The notes beneath the pieces were generated by a model that had not been told where the DNA came from, searched no databases, and was given only the letters and a program-made list of their open reading frames with translations. From positions 1 through 64,000 of the forward strand of contig NZ_JACKZC010000011.1 in NCBI RefSeq assembly GCF_014212495.1: DNA of 64,000 nt, read 5' to 3'. The stretch's first letter is position 1, and each line of letters opens with the position of its first letter. The position numbers were made by a program, and so were the translations under genes. This DNA comes from Pontibacter sp. Tf4 (GTDB lineage Bacteria; Bacteroidota; Bacteroidia; Cytophagales; Hymenobacteraceae). Positions 34,727 to 43,928 of this stretch are shown here, one piece after another.

Positions 34727-35284
34727 TTACTTTTTAATGTTGACTGAACCCATGATCTCGCGGGCGGTATCCTGCCACTGGTTTTTGAGCTGGAACGGGA
34801 TATGCAGGGTGTAGATCTGAAGCTGATTGCCGGTTATGGTGTACATGATGATGCTGTATTTCTGCACCGGTTTCAGGTTAGAGGCGCCGCGCGTATCTGC
34901 AAGGTTCGATACAAACTCAAATACTATAAACTGCTTTCCGTCTATGGCAGTAACTTCCTGGCGGATGAAATCGATGTTGGTGAACGTTTCGACCAGGTTG
35001 GCTTTATAAAACTCACGAAGCATGGTCAGGTCACGCTCACGGAAGGTAGTGCGCTTCTGCGTTAAGCTAAAGTCGATGTTGCCATCCGGGCTGGTATATA
35101 CAGCCAGCGGCTTGGTAGTGGCAGGGTACTCGCGGGCAATGTCATCATCCGACATCGGCGTAAAGTCTTTGGGCAGTTTAATGCTGATCTCTTTGGTGAG
35201 ATTTATCTTTTTCAGTTTTGGAGCGGCAAAAGCAGCACCGGCTATAAGGATGATGGCTAAAAATGCTAAATAACGCATGTTCAT
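34727..35284 (-). CDS. Small secreted protein of unknown function
   Basis: A 185-residue exported protein with signal MNMRYLAFLAIILIAGAAFA. The mature part reads ISIKLPKDFTPMSDDDIAREYP near the start, YTSPDGNIDFSLTQ, then KQFIVFEFVSNL. These look like the alpha/beta elements of PsbP/DcrB-like periplasmic proteins, but I cannot be sure. Its role is not known. It has its own terminator and a divergent neighbour at 35467. Confidence 0.75.
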   Translation of the reverse strand: MNMRYLAFLAIILIAGAAFAAPKLKKINLTKEISIKLPKDFTPMSDDDIAREYPATTKPLAVYTSPDGNIDFSLTQKRTTFRERDLTMLREFYKANLVETFTNIDFIRQEVTAIDGKQFIVFEFVSNLADTRGASNLKPVQKYSIIMYTITGNQLQIYTLHIPFQLKNQWQDTAREIMGSVNIKK

Positions 35285-35466
35285 AAGGGTTGTGTAGGCA
35301 AAGCTATAAATTATTGTTCAAATAACAGGTAGTAAGCGAAAGTGGTGCAATTTCTCTGCCAAAAGTTTGAGATTGCTAACGAAGCCGGAGATTTAAAAAG
35401 TATCCTATAGCTATAGTTGCCGTTACAAACTATAGATCGATCTATAACTATAAACAAACTATAACT

Positions 35467-35898
35467 ATGCTAAACGACTTGATTAATTCGGTAAAAGGAC
35501 AACTGACCGGCGAACTGCAAAACAAATTTCAGTTGCAGCCCGACACCGCCAACAAAGCCGTAGACCTTGCCAAGGATGACCTGGAAAATGGCTTGAAGAA
35601 CGAAGCGACCAGCGGCAATTTTGGCGGCATACTGGATGTGCTGAAAGGCAACAAAGGTACTACAGAACATCCTGCAGTAAATAACATGATCGGGAAGTAC
35701 GTGAACGACCTGAGCACGAAACTGGGCGTGCCGGAATCTATAGCCAAACAGGCCGGGCCATTCGTTATCTCGTTCATTATGCAGAAGCTGTCTGGTAAAG
35801 TGTCGTCGGAAGGAGACCTGATGGGCATGCTCGGCGGCGGCCTGAAAGACAAACTGCCCGGCGGCTTAGGCGATAAGCTGGGTGGAATGTTTAAGTAA
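35467..35898 (+). CDS. DUF937-like small protein
   Basis: A 143-residue soluble protein with helical segments MLNDLINSVKGQLTGELQNK and VNNMIGKYVNDLSTKLG, and a glycine-rich C-terminus with repeated GGGLKDKLPGGLGDKLGG blocks. The N-terminal helices and Gly-rich tail resemble DUF937/YidB-like proteins of unknown function. Its ATG is preceded by a cluster of CTATAG cores, and a full palindrome starts directly after its stop codon. Function unknown. Confidence 0.75.
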   Translation: MLNDLINSVKGQLTGELQNKFQLQPDTANKAVDLAKDDLENGLKNEATSGNFGGILDVLKGNKGTTEHPAVNNMIGKYVNDLSTKLGVPESIAKQAGPFVISFIMQKLSGKVSSEGDLMGMLGGGLKDKLPGGLGDKLGGMFK

Positions 35899-35933
35899 CT
35901 ATAGTTTATAGTTGCTCGAAACTATAAAAGCTA

Positions 35934-36087
35934 CTGCCTTCGCTCGCGTCCCGCGCGTGTGAGCTTCCTGCGGACTCTGGCCGCGCTAAACTATAGTTTA
36001 CAGTTACAACTACAGATTGAAACCGGATGATAACGTGGCGAGACGCCACCAAATAGCTCACACTCGCGAGACGCGAGCGAGGGCATA
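35934..36087. repeat. Inverted pair of family B repeat units (copies 3 and 4)
   Basis: Copy 3 (35934-35988) carries TTCGCTCGCG and GTGTGAGC; copy 4 (36034-36087) carries its reverse complement AGCTCACACTCGCGAGACGC with a GTGGCG/CGCCAC hairpin in front. The two could pair into one long stem. They lie between convergent genes (DUF937-like and the ABC/M1 gene). Confidence 0.65.
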
Positions 36088-36106
36088 CATACGAACTATA
36101 CCCAAC

Positions 36107-36143
36107 TATAAAAATGAAGCCATACCTAGTCAGGTATGGCTTC
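36107..36143 (-). terminator. Intrinsic terminator of the ABC/M1 gene
   Basis: A perfect 12-bp stem, GAAGCCATACCT paired with AGGTATGGCTTC across AGTC, followed on the minus strand by a T-rich run. Confidence 0.83.
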
Positions 36144-36168
36144 TGTGTTTAATCTAAACTATAGGTTT

Positions 36169-39100
36169 TTATCCTTCGGTAACTTTTTTGGTGTTATCGG
36201 TTGGGTTTCGGTCAATGAGTTTGTTCATCGGATCGATGCCGGCTTTTTCAGGCTTCTCGTCAACTATAAACTCGAACTTGTTTTCGCCGGCTTTTAGCTG
36301 GTGCTTCTTCAGGTACAGCGGTTTGTCCTGCCAGTTGCCGTCTACTTTGTGACGGGCAATTACCCCAATATCTACCCAGTCGTTCATTTTGGCTGGCGCT
36401 TCGTTACCCAGGCTGTCCGCATACCATTTTTTGGCATCTACAGTAAACGTAACCTTGTATTTGTTGTCATGTAGTTTTTTGTAGGTCGCGTCGGTGGTTT
36501 TGTTCTCGTAGAGCGTGATCTTCTCAAACATGTCCGTCACCATATACTGCAGCGAGTCCGGCGTAGCTTCGCGGATGTAACCTAAAAACTCGACAGAATT
36601 AGTATACGGAGCCCGCTGGAACGCCACTTTCTGAATGTACTTATGTAGCGCCTTGTTCAGGTTTTCTTCGCCAATGTAGTCGGCCAGTGCATACATGATC
36701 ACGCTGCCTTTGCGGTAGTGGATGTATCCCTGGTTTTCTACTTTGTATAGCGGCATTTCTTTTTTACGCTCCGTGGTTCGGCCCAGCAGGTACGAGTTCA
36801 GTTCATATTTCAGGAACTTGTTCATGCGCTCTTCGCCGTACTCATGCTTCATCACCATCAGGGCGCTGTACTGGCTCATCGTCTCCGACATTAGCACTGA
36901 ACCCTGCACATCGCCACCAATTACCTGGTGTGCCCACCACTGGTGCGCTATTTCGTGAGCCGTTACATAGAACGGGTAATCCACATCTTCCGGGTCGTTG
37001 TCGTCCACATCCGCTATAAAGCCGATAGATTCGGAGTAAGGAATAGTGTTCGGGAAGGACTGGGCAAACGACTGGTAACCCGGGAATTCCAGAATGCGCA
37101 CCTGCTTGTGCTGGTACGGGCTGAAATTCTCAGTAAAATAATCCAGCGATTTCTTCACCGATTTTATCATGCGGTCCAGGTTATACTCGTGGCCTTTGTG
37201 GTAGTATATCTCGATAGCTACATCCTGGCCGTTTTTGCCTTTCCAGTGGTCTTTCTTCACCTGGTAATCTGCCGACAGGAAAGAGTAGAAATTCAGGATC
37301 GGCGCATCCATTTTATAGTGGAAGTAGCGGCGGCCGTCTTTTGTCCATTCTTTCTGCAGGTAACCCGGCGCAATGGCAATCTGGCTTGGAATAGTGCTTA
37401 CTGTAGTTTCAAAGTTCACCCAATCTGCTTCTTTGCTGATATAAGTGTTCATGCGGGCTACCGAGTCGTTTACATCGGCCATGCGAGGCTTTGGTTCCAG
37501 GCCATGCTCTTTGCGCATATCGTCTTCGCTCAGCTCCAGCCCGGACTGGTACCCTATTTTAGGCAGATAATCGCTGTTGATAAATGTGCCGTTGTAAACG
37601 ATGCCTGTGTTGGAACCGCTGTTACGGAAACCTTTGGTGGCATAGTGCAGGTCCATGTTCAGACGCATAGAATCGCCGGGCTGCATTGGCTTGTCCAGTT
37701 TGTAAATGCGGTAACCATAGTCCTCGTCATGCAGGGCCAGTTTGGCAGGCCTATCGAATTCCAATTTGCGCACTTCAGCTTCATCCGACAGGTTAATGTG
37801 CACCGAGTCGATTGGCTGGCTGTGTGTGTTCTTTATCCAGAAATAGCCTTTAAAGTCGAAAATACGCTCTTCCGGGTAGATATCCACGTTCAGGTTTACA
37901 TCTGTAATGCGCGGCTGCGGAATGCCATCGTACTTTTTATAGGTCTTTTCATAATAAGCCTGGCGCTCTTCCTGGTCGTCTGATGTGCGGTACTTGTTCA
38001 GGATATTGGTGTTGTAGAAAATAAAGCTACCTGTGATCAGGAAAACGATAAGTCCGGCTGCGGTAACGAAAAGGGTAGATTTTGTAAGCTGCATGCTGGC
38101 CAGTTTCAGGCGCCACTTCAGCATATTCTCCGAACCGCGCGACCATAGCATATTGGCAACTATAGCCAGCAACAGGGCAAAGGCTCCCCAGTAAATTTTA
38201 TAGATGGTAAATGGCCACACAAAGTGCCCATAGCCGTTCATGGCCGAGTAGGTAATGCCCGGATCGGAACTATAGGAGTAGAGTGTGTGCTCAAAACCAA
38301 GCTGGCCTTTAAAGATGTTAAGCAGGTAATACACCACCATCACAAAATGGCCGATAAACTTGTTGTTCACGATCACCTGTACCAGCATCGCCAGTACGCA
38401 TAGCAGCAGGTAATCTATCAGGTTAATGCCGAACAGGCCCTGCAGGTACACATCAATTTCATATTTATAGTAGCCCTTAAACGTCTGGATGATGATACCG
38501 CAGATCATAATAACGAACAGCAATACCACCTGCACCAGCATCAGGGCAGTCATTTTAGAAGCAAAAGGCACCCAGTTCGGAATAGGCAGGGAGTCGTAGA
38601 TCTGGTTAATACTGTTATCGCGCTCGCGCCACACCAGCTCGCCAGAGTAGAAGGTAATGATGATCAGGAAAAACAGCGCGAATGTGCCGTTCAGCACCGT
38701 TACTACCTGCGAGGTAACCGGGAAGGTATTGGTGTCATACATCTTGCCGACCTGCGCCCCTGAAACGAACAGGAAAATAATGCCGGCTGTAACTATAGCT
38801 ATAAAATAAACACTTTTGATAATGCCATTGAACTCCAGCTTGCTCAGCTTGAAATACTGCTTCAGGCTCAGGTTAAACGAGAAGCTCTGCGATACTTTGG
38901 GCAGGTTCAGGCGCTCAGACGGAATAATGGCTCCTACGGCTTCAGCACTGTTTTTACGGCGGAACAATTTGATGCCGGTGTTGGCAAACGAGAAACTGAA
39001 TTTATAGTAGCAGAACGCCAGTAAGCTCAAACCTATAGTTAGCCAAAGCCCACGGTTCAGGAGCACATACTCGCTGAAAGGCAGCATCATGGTATTTCGC

Positions 39101-39801
39101 TCGGCAGTGGTCCAGTAGCGTTGGGTCAGGTAAATGGCAGAAGCACCGAGCGGGTCGGTCAGGTTGGCGATAAACTCGTTGTCCAGGTCGCTGGTAAGGC
39201 TGCTGGCAATGCCGTACATTACCAGGAATATAACGCCGCCTACATAAATGGAAAGCGCGCTGCGGGTAAGCGATGCCAGGGTAAAGAAGATAGCACCGGT
39301 CAGCAGCAGGTTGGGGATGATAATCGTTAAATAAGGTTGTATGTACCAGATCAGGTTAAACGGCCCTACTTTTTCAGGTGACATCCACGGCATAAAAGTA
39401 GCAACCATGGCACCAAGCGCCACACCCGCAAACACGAACAGCGTAACCAGGAACGAACCCGTAAATCGGCCGAAAATATAGCCTGCCTTTGAGATGGGCG
39501 TAGTGTAATAAAGCGAATGCGTTTTGTGCTCGAAATCCCGGAAGATCGGGGTACCCATCATGGAGCAGGTAATGAGCACGCCAAACCAGCTGAGCAAGGT
39601 TACGATCCAGTTGATCTGGTAAGGAGAGTTGGCAAACACCTTTCCTCCGCTGGTATCACCGATCACCACACCGGCACCAAAAGCACCACCCAGTCCAAGC
39701 ATCGCAAAAAAGGCCATCAGGAACAGAATGAAGAAATAGATATAAGTAGCCGGGCGCTTCATCCGGTACTTCAGTTCGAACAGGAATATCTCTTTGAACA
39801 T
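36169..39801 (-). CDS. ABC-2 type permease fused to an M1-family aminopeptidase
   Basis: A 1210-residue protein that joins two functions. The N-terminal half (to about residue 590) has some twelve hydrophobic segments of ABC-2 permease type. After a soluble beta domain (about 620-870) comes a gluzincin domain with HEIAHQWW (His949, Glu950, His953) and the third zinc ligand in LMSETMSQY. The spacing to that Glu is 19 residues, one more than in classical M1 enzymes. The GAMEN exopeptidase motif is not seen. The topology would place the peptidase outside the cytoplasm. The matching ATPase gene is at 40234. The architecture is known in Bacteroidota but its substrate is not. Confidence 0.9.
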   Translation of the reverse strand: MFKEIFLFELKYRMKRPATYIYFFILFLMAFFAMLGLGGAFGAGVVIGDTSGGKVFANSPYQINWIVTLLSWFGVLITCSMMGTPIFRDFEHKTHSLYYTTPISKAGYIFGRFTGSFLVTLFVFAGVALGAMVATFMPWMSPEKVGPFNLIWYIQPYLTIIIPNLLLTGAIFFTLASLTRSALSIYVGGVIFLVMYGIASSLTSDLDNEFIANLTDPLGASAIYLTQRYWTTAERNTMMLPFSEYVLLNRGLWLTIGLSLLAFCYYKFSFSFANTGIKLFRRKNSAEAVGAIIPSERLNLPKVSQSFSFNLSLKQYFKLSKLEFNGIIKSVYFIAIVTAGIIFLFVSGAQVGKMYDTNTFPVTSQVVTVLNGTFALFFLIIITFYSGELVWRERDNSINQIYDSLPIPNWVPFASKMTALMLVQVVLLFVIMICGIIIQTFKGYYKYEIDVYLQGLFGINLIDYLLLCVLAMLVQVIVNNKFIGHFVMVVYYLLNIFKGQLGFEHTLYSYSSDPGITYSAMNGYGHFVWPFTIYKIYWGAFALLLAIVANMLWSRGSENMLKWRLKLASMQLTKSTLFVTAAGLIVFLITGSFIFYNTNILNKYRTSDDQEERQAYYEKTYKKYDGIPQPRITDVNLNVDIYPEERIFDFKGYFWIKNTHSQPIDSVHINLSDEAEVRKLEFDRPAKLALHDEDYGYRIYKLDKPMQPGDSMRLNMDLHYATKGFRNSGSNTGIVYNGTFINSDYLPKIGYQSGLELSEDDMRKEHGLEPKPRMADVNDSVARMNTYISKEADWVNFETTVSTIPSQIAIAPGYLQKEWTKDGRRYFHYKMDAPILNFYSFLSADYQVKKDHWKGKNGQDVAIEIYYHKGHEYNLDRMIKSVKKSLDYFTENFSPYQHKQVRILEFPGYQSFAQSFPNTIPYSESIGFIADVDDNDPEDVDYPFYVTAHEIAHQWWAHQVIGGDVQGSVLMSETMSQYSALMVMKHEYGEERMNKFLKYELNSYLLGRTTERKKEMPLYKVENQGYIHYRKGSVIMYALADYIGEENLNKALHKYIQKVAFQRAPYTNSVEFLGYIREATPDSLQYMVTDMFEKITLYENKTTDATYKKLHDNKYKVTFTVDAKKWYADSLGNEAPAKMNDWVDIGVIARHKVDGNWQDKPLYLKKHQLKAGENKFEFIVDEKPEKAGIDPMNKLIDRNPTDNTKKVTEG

Positions 39802-39804
39802 CTC

Positions 39805-39845
39805 TTTAATAATTATGAATGATGAATTATTAATTATGAATTAAT
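39805..39845. repeat. Left AATTATGAAT array flanking the four-helix-bundle gene
   Basis: Three ATTATGAAT-type units start directly upstream of the permease gene's ribosome-binding region (AAAGAG). The right-hand array at 40213-40249 is its reverse complement, so the two form terminal inverted repeats around the gene at 39865. Confidence 0.7.
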
Positions 39846-39864
39846 GTCTTGTGTCAAAATTTAA

Positions 39865-40230
39865 ATGAATATGAAACAGAATGTGGTGGCTGATAAGTCT
39901 TATGCCTTTGCACTGCGTGTTGTAAAATTGTACAAGCATCTTCGTTTTTCTGAGCAGGAATTTATCCTTTCGAAACAGATTCTCAGGAGCGGAACATCAA
40001 TCGGGGCTAATGTAGCCGAAGCTATAGCTGCCAGTTCCCGTGCCGATTTTGTGAACAAACTGAACATTGCCGCTAAAGAAACCCGCGAAACGATTTACTG
40101 GCTGAAACTGCTAAAAGACAGTGAGTTTATTTCCACAAAATCTTTCGAATCAGTTCATCAGGATGCTACCGAGCTACAGAAAATCCTGAGTAGTATTTTA
40201 CTAACCACCAAAGCCATTCATAATTCATAA
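39865..40230 (+). CDS. Four-helix-bundle protein (23S rRNA intervening-sequence protein family)
   Basis: A 121-residue all-helical protein with the family signatures ALRVVKLYKHLRFSEQEF, RSGTSIGANVAEAIAASSR, LNIAAKETRETIYWLKLL and a final helix EL-QKILSSI. This family is found in 23S rRNA intervening sequences and in dispersed copies; a function in nucleic-acid binding is inferred from relatives such as the Avd protein of diversity-generating retroelements. No reverse transcriptase is nearby. The gene lies opposite to, and between, two genes of one ABC operon and is framed by inverted AT-rich arrays, so it appears to be an inserted cassette. Confidence 0.87.
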   Translation: MNMKQNVVADKSYAFALRVVKLYKHLRFSEQEFILSKQILRSGTSIGANVAEAIAASSRADFVNKLNIAAKETRETIYWLKLLKDSEFISTKSFESVHQDATELQKILSSILLTTKAIHNS

Positions 40231-40249
40231 TTTTTAATTCATAATTACT
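40213..40249. repeat. Right ATTCATAATT array flanking the four-helix-bundle gene
   Basis: Three ATTCATAATT units, reverse complement of the array at 39805-39845. They encode the last residues (VIMN) of the minus-strand ATPase gene and the last codons of the four-helix gene, so both reading frames end inside the repeat. Confidence 0.7.
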
Positions 40250-41145
40250 TCAGCAGGCTCAGTGCGCTCGCCCCTAGTAGCCTCGTGTATCTTGCTGAAG
40301 TACACGTCTTCTAGGTCTGCGTTTACAGGTTCAAATTCTACACCCGGCTGCACATCGCTGAGCACGTGGATAATAGTTTTGCCGGCAAACAGGCGCGACG
40401 AAATGACATCGTACTGTAATTGGTGTGCTGCCAGCTCTGACTTGTGGATGAATTTGCGCCAGATGCGGCCATTCAGGCTGTTGATTACTTCCAGCGGGTC
40501 GCCGGTAAGCAGTACTTCACCTTTGTTGATGATGGCAAAGTTGCGGCACAGGTCAGTTACATCCTCCACGATGTGTGTAGAAAGAATTACGATCACGTTC
40601 TCGCCAATCTCGCTCAGCAGGTTATGGAAACGGTTACGCTCGGCAGGGTCCAGGCCGGCGGTTGGCTCATCCACTATAATCAGTTGCGGGTTGCCAAGCA
40701 GTGCCTGCGCAATACCAAAGCGCTGCTTCATACCGCCCGAGTAACCACCCAGGTTCTTTTTGCGCACATCGTACAGGTTGGTTTGCTGCAACAGCGCTGC
40801 CACCACTTCCTTGCGTTCTTTCGGGTTGCTGATGCCTTTTAATACAGCAAAGTGGTCCAGCATTTCTTCGGCACTTACCTTAGGGTAAACTCCAAACTCC
40901 TGTGGCAGGTAACCCAGCACTTTCCGCATTTCTTCCTTCTGGCGCAGCACGTCCAAGTCGCCCAGCATAATGCTGCCGGTATCTGCTTCCTGCAGCGTAG
41001 CTATAGTTCGCATCAGCGATGATTTTCCGGCGCCGTTGGGTCCCAGCAGGCCAAACATTCCTTTCGGAATAGTCAGGTTGATGTTTTTAAGGGCCTGAGT
41101 GCCATTAGGGTAGGTTTTGGACAGATTCTGTATGACTAATTCCAT
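40234..41145 (-). CDS. ABC transporter ATP-binding protein
   Basis: A 303-residue cytosolic ATPase with Walker A GPNGAGKS (35-42), the signature YSGGMKQR, Walker B LIIVDEPTAGLDP and the switch His in STHIVED. The C-terminal 80 residues (after about 220) form an extra domain typical of ATPases that pair with ABC-2 exporters. It lies 433 bases upstream of the permease/M1 gene on the same strand and is its natural partner; the gap is filled by the four-helix-bundle cassette. Its last residues are encoded by the AT-rich repeat, so its original C-terminus may have been altered. Confidence 0.92.
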   Translation of the reverse strand: MELVIQNLSKTYPNGTQALKNINLTIPKGMFGLLGPNGAGKSSLMRTIATLQEADTGSIMLGDLDVLRQKEEMRKVLGYLPQEFGVYPKVSAEEMLDHFAVLKGISNPKERKEVVAALLQQTNLYDVRKKNLGGYSGGMKQRFGIAQALLGNPQLIIVDEPTAGLDPAERNRFHNLLSEIGENVIVILSTHIVEDVTDLCRNFAIINKGEVLLTGDPLEVINSLNGRIWRKFIHKSELAAHQLQYDVISSRLFAGKTIIHVLSDVQPGVEFEPVNADLEDVYFSKIHEATRGERTEPAEVIMN

Positions 41146-41470
41146 AGTTGTATTTTATACTTAATATTTTCGATTTCCAGAGATAACTATAGCTAAAGAA
41201 AATCAATCCATTTTTCCATTCAAAATAAACTATACAAACCTGCCCTTTTTCCCGACCAACCTGAGTTATAGTTGTTTAAGCCCTGTGTAGCCTGTGTTTA
41301 GAATTGTCTGCGGTATTTAGATGTAGTTTATAGTTTACATCCCGGTAAATAAGCGGTGCTATAGTTGCTCATCTGCCCGCTTACTGAGTTCTTGCATACT
41401 CCTGCTATTTTAGCTGCAACCTAACGTAACAATTATTACTTTTGCGCTATATACTTTACAAAAAACGATT
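41146..41470. promoter_or_regulatory. Divergent promoter region of the ABC operon and aspS
   Basis: 325 bases without a gene. TACTTTTG at 41437-41444 matches the TAnnTTTG -7 element and lies 27 bases before the aspS start. No matching TTTG box is seen 19 bases upstream. Two CTATAG cores are present (near 41187 and 41359). Confidence 0.45.
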
Positions 41471-43240
41471 ATGCTCCGAACTCATACTTGCGGCGAACTA
41501 CGAATAGATAATGTAGGCGAAGAAGTTATCCTGGCTGGCTGGGTACAGCGCCTGCGCGACAAAGGCGGAATGCTCTGGATAGACCTGCGCGACCGCTATG
41601 GTATCACCCAGCTAAGCTTTGAAGAAGGCATGACGCCGGAAGCGCTTCTGAACCAGGCACGTAGCCTGGGCCGTGAATTCGTGATCAGAGTAGTAGGTAA
41701 AGTAATTGAGCGCGAATCGAAGAATGATAAAATTCCTACCGGCTCAATAGAGCTGAAAGTGACCAAGCTGGAAGTACTGAATGCCGCCAAGTTGCCACCT
41801 TTCATGATTGAAGATGAGACCGATGGGGGAGACGACCTGCGCATGAAGTACCGTTACCTGGACCTGCGCCGTAACCCGGTGCGCCGTAACCTGGAGCTAC
41901 GCCACCGTGTGATGCGCGAAACCCGCCATTACCTGGACGGACATTATTTTATTGAGGTAGAAACGCCTGTTCTGATCAAATCAACGCCGGAAGGTGCCCG
42001 CGACTTTGTGGTGCCAAGCCGCATGAACCCGGGTGAGTTTTACGCCCTGCCACAGTCGCCGCAAACATTCAAGCAGCTGCTGATGGTGTCTGGTTTCGAT
42101 AAGTATTACCAGATTGTGAAATGCTTCAGAGATGAAGACCTGCGTGCCGACCGTCAGCCGGAATTTACACAGATAGACTGCGAACTTTCTTTCGTAACCC
42201 AGGAAGATATCCTGAACACTTTTGAAGGCCTGATCCAGCACCTGTTCCAGAAAGTAAAAGGCATTAACCTGCCAAAGCTGCCCCGCATGACCTATGCCGA
42301 TGCCATGCGCCTGTACGGGTCTGATAAGCCGGATACCCGTTTCGGGATGCAGTTTGTAGAGCTGAATAACCTGGTAAAGAACAAAGGTTTTAAAGTATTT
42401 GATGACGCCGAGCTTATAGTTGGTATCAATGCAGAAGGCGCTGCCAGCTATACCCGCAAGCAACTCGACGAGCTGACTGATTTTGTGAAGCGTCCGCAGA
42501 TCGGTGCTACCGGTTTGGTTTATGCGCGCGTGAATGAAGATGGCTCTGTAAAATCATCGGTAGATAAATTCTATTCTCCGGAAGATCTGGCAGAATGGGC
42601 TGCTGCTTTTAACGCCAAGCCTGGCGACCTGCTGCTGGTGTTGGCCGGTGGAAAAGATAAAACCCGTAAAGCCCTGAACGAGCTTCGCCTGGAAATGGGA
42701 ACACGACTTGGCCTGCGCGATAAAGATACATTCTCTGCCCTGTGGGTAGTGGATTTCCCGTTATTAGAGTGGGACGAAGAATCAGGCCGTTTCCATGCGA
42801 TGCACCACCCGTTCACGTCGCCAAAGCCGGAAGACCTGGAGCTGATCGATGACCGACCGAGCGACATCCGTGCAAATGCCTATGATATGGTTATCAATGG
42901 TGTAGAAGTGGGTGGTGGTTCTATTCGTATCCACGACCGCCGTTTGCAGGAGCAGATGTTCCGCTTGTTAGGTTTCTCTAACGACGAAGCAAAAGCCCAG
43001 TTCGGGTTCCTGATGGAAGCGTTTGAGTACGGTGCGCCGCCGCACGGTGGTATCGCTTTCGGCTTCGACAGACTTTGCTCTATTTTCGGCGGTTCTGATT
43101 CTATCCGCGATTACATTGCTTTCCCGAAAAACAACTCAGGCCGCGATGTAATGATCGATGCTCCATCACCAATTTCGGATGCACAGTTAGATGAGCTGCA
43201 TATTAAAATGAGAAATATTTCTGCTTCGGAGAAGAAGTAG
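41471..43240 (+). CDS. aspS: Aspartyl-tRNA synthetase
   Basis: A 589-residue class II synthetase that charges tRNA-Asp. The N-terminal OB-fold anticodon-binding domain ([20 protein letters not shown], about 15-105) is followed by motif 1/2 segments ([28 protein letters not shown]), the GAD insertion domain (about 290-420) and motif 3 ([10 protein letters not shown]). Length matches the bacterial type with the GAD insert. It lacks CTATAG cores throughout its length. It is monocistronic, with an AACTATAGTT palindrome and a terminator directly after the stop codon. Confidence 0.96.
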   Translation: MLRTHTCGELRIDNVGEEVILAGWVQRLRDKGGMLWIDLRDRYGITQLSFEEGMTPEALLNQARSLGREFVIRVVGKVIERESKNDKIPTGSIELKVTKLEVLNAAKLPPFMIEDETDGGDDLRMKYRYLDLRRNPVRRNLELRHRVMRETRHYLDGHYFIEVETPVLIKSTPEGARDFVVPSRMNPGEFYALPQSPQTFKQLLMVSGFDKYYQIVKCFRDEDLRADRQPEFTQIDCELSFVTQEDILNTFEGLIQHLFQKVKGINLPKLPRMTYADAMRLYGSDKPDTRFGMQFVELNNLVKNKGFKVFDDAELIVGINAEGAASYTRKQLDELTDFVKRPQIGATGLVYARVNEDGSVKSSVDKFYSPEDLAEWAAAFNAKPGDLLLVLAGGKDKTRKALNELRLEMGTRLGLRDKDTFSALWVVDFPLLEWDEESGRFHAMHHPFTSPKPEDLELIDDRPSDIRANAYDMVINGVEVGGGSIRIHDRRLQEQMFRLLGFSNDEAKAQFGFLMEAFEYGAPPHGGIAFGFDRLCSIFGGSDSIRDYIAFPKNNSGRDVMIDAPSPISDAQLDELHIKMRNISASEKK

Positions 43241-43259
43241 TTGTAAACTATAGTTTGAC

Positions 43260-43297
43260 AAAAAGCCTGTAGCAGTAATGTTACAGGCTTTTTTTGT
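43260..43297 (+). terminator. Intrinsic terminator after aspS
   Basis: Stem AAAAGCCTGTA/TACAGGCTTTT followed by further T. AACTATAGTT lies between the stop codon and the stem. Confidence 0.88.
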
Positions 43298-43302
43298 TTT
43301 GG

Positions 43303-43928
43303 CTGAATCAGGATTTACAGGATGAAATGATTTTCAGGATTCGGGCTGTTGTTATAGTTTGAGTTATAGTTTTATAGTTGCTATAGGTCAAACCACCCCT
43401 GCCCCTCCTTATCCAAGGAGGGGAACTCTGCTACTACTATAGATTCAGCCATAGTTCTATAGTTAAAGCAGTAGATAGGACAGGTCGCGACCTGTCCCTT
43501 CGTAACTATAGCCACGAAAAAAACGATCTGCTCCCACCAAAAGCAAGAACAGAAACTATAGTTTAAGCGGAAGCTATCGAACTTGTTATCAGTCTTTGGG
43601 TTGAGCGCCTTTGACTTGTTGCGGTGCCGTCAGGCAATCCGAGGTACGAGGATAGCAAGAAGGCAGCAGCGCGATGCCCGAAGACGGGGCCTCCCGGCCC
43701 GGGAGGGAGCCAGGCAAACTATAAAACTATAGGCTCTTAAAGCTCCCAGGCTTGGTAGAAACTATGAAATAAAAGGCTTGTTTCCAATGGCAGGCAAAGC
43801 AAACTATAGAACTATAGCCTTTGAGCCTCAACTATAGTTTGAGATAGATTTCTCGCTACACTCGAAATGACAAAAGAGAGGAATGAACTATAGGACAAAT
43901 AAGATGTCTCGGCGCTGCTCGACATGAC
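43303..43928 (+). repeat. Composite non-coding repeat, family A, copy 3 (forward orientation)
   Basis: About 625 bases. Modules in order: AATCAGGATTTACAGG repeat (43303-43345), CCCCTCC palindrome (about 43396-43424), a GACAGGTCGCGACCTGTC palindrome (about 43478-43495), TTTGGGTTGAGCGCC core (43589-43711, subtype 1), AGCTCCCAGG box (about 43741), GAGATAGATTTCTC box and CTCGGCG/TCGACATGAC box (to 43928). No gene is present. It separates aspS from pruA, both on the plus strand. Confidence 0.82.

Noticed and set aside
36928..37983. A 351-codon open frame on the plus strand within the ABC/M1 gene
   Set aside because: The opposite strand encodes a coherent membrane and peptidase protein with the zinc motif in this interval. 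The plus-strand product resembles no family and is Val/His-rich as typical for a shadow frame.
39865..40230. Diversity-generating retroelement based on the Avd-like four-helix protein
   Set aside because: No reverse transcriptase, template repeat or variable repeat is present nearby.
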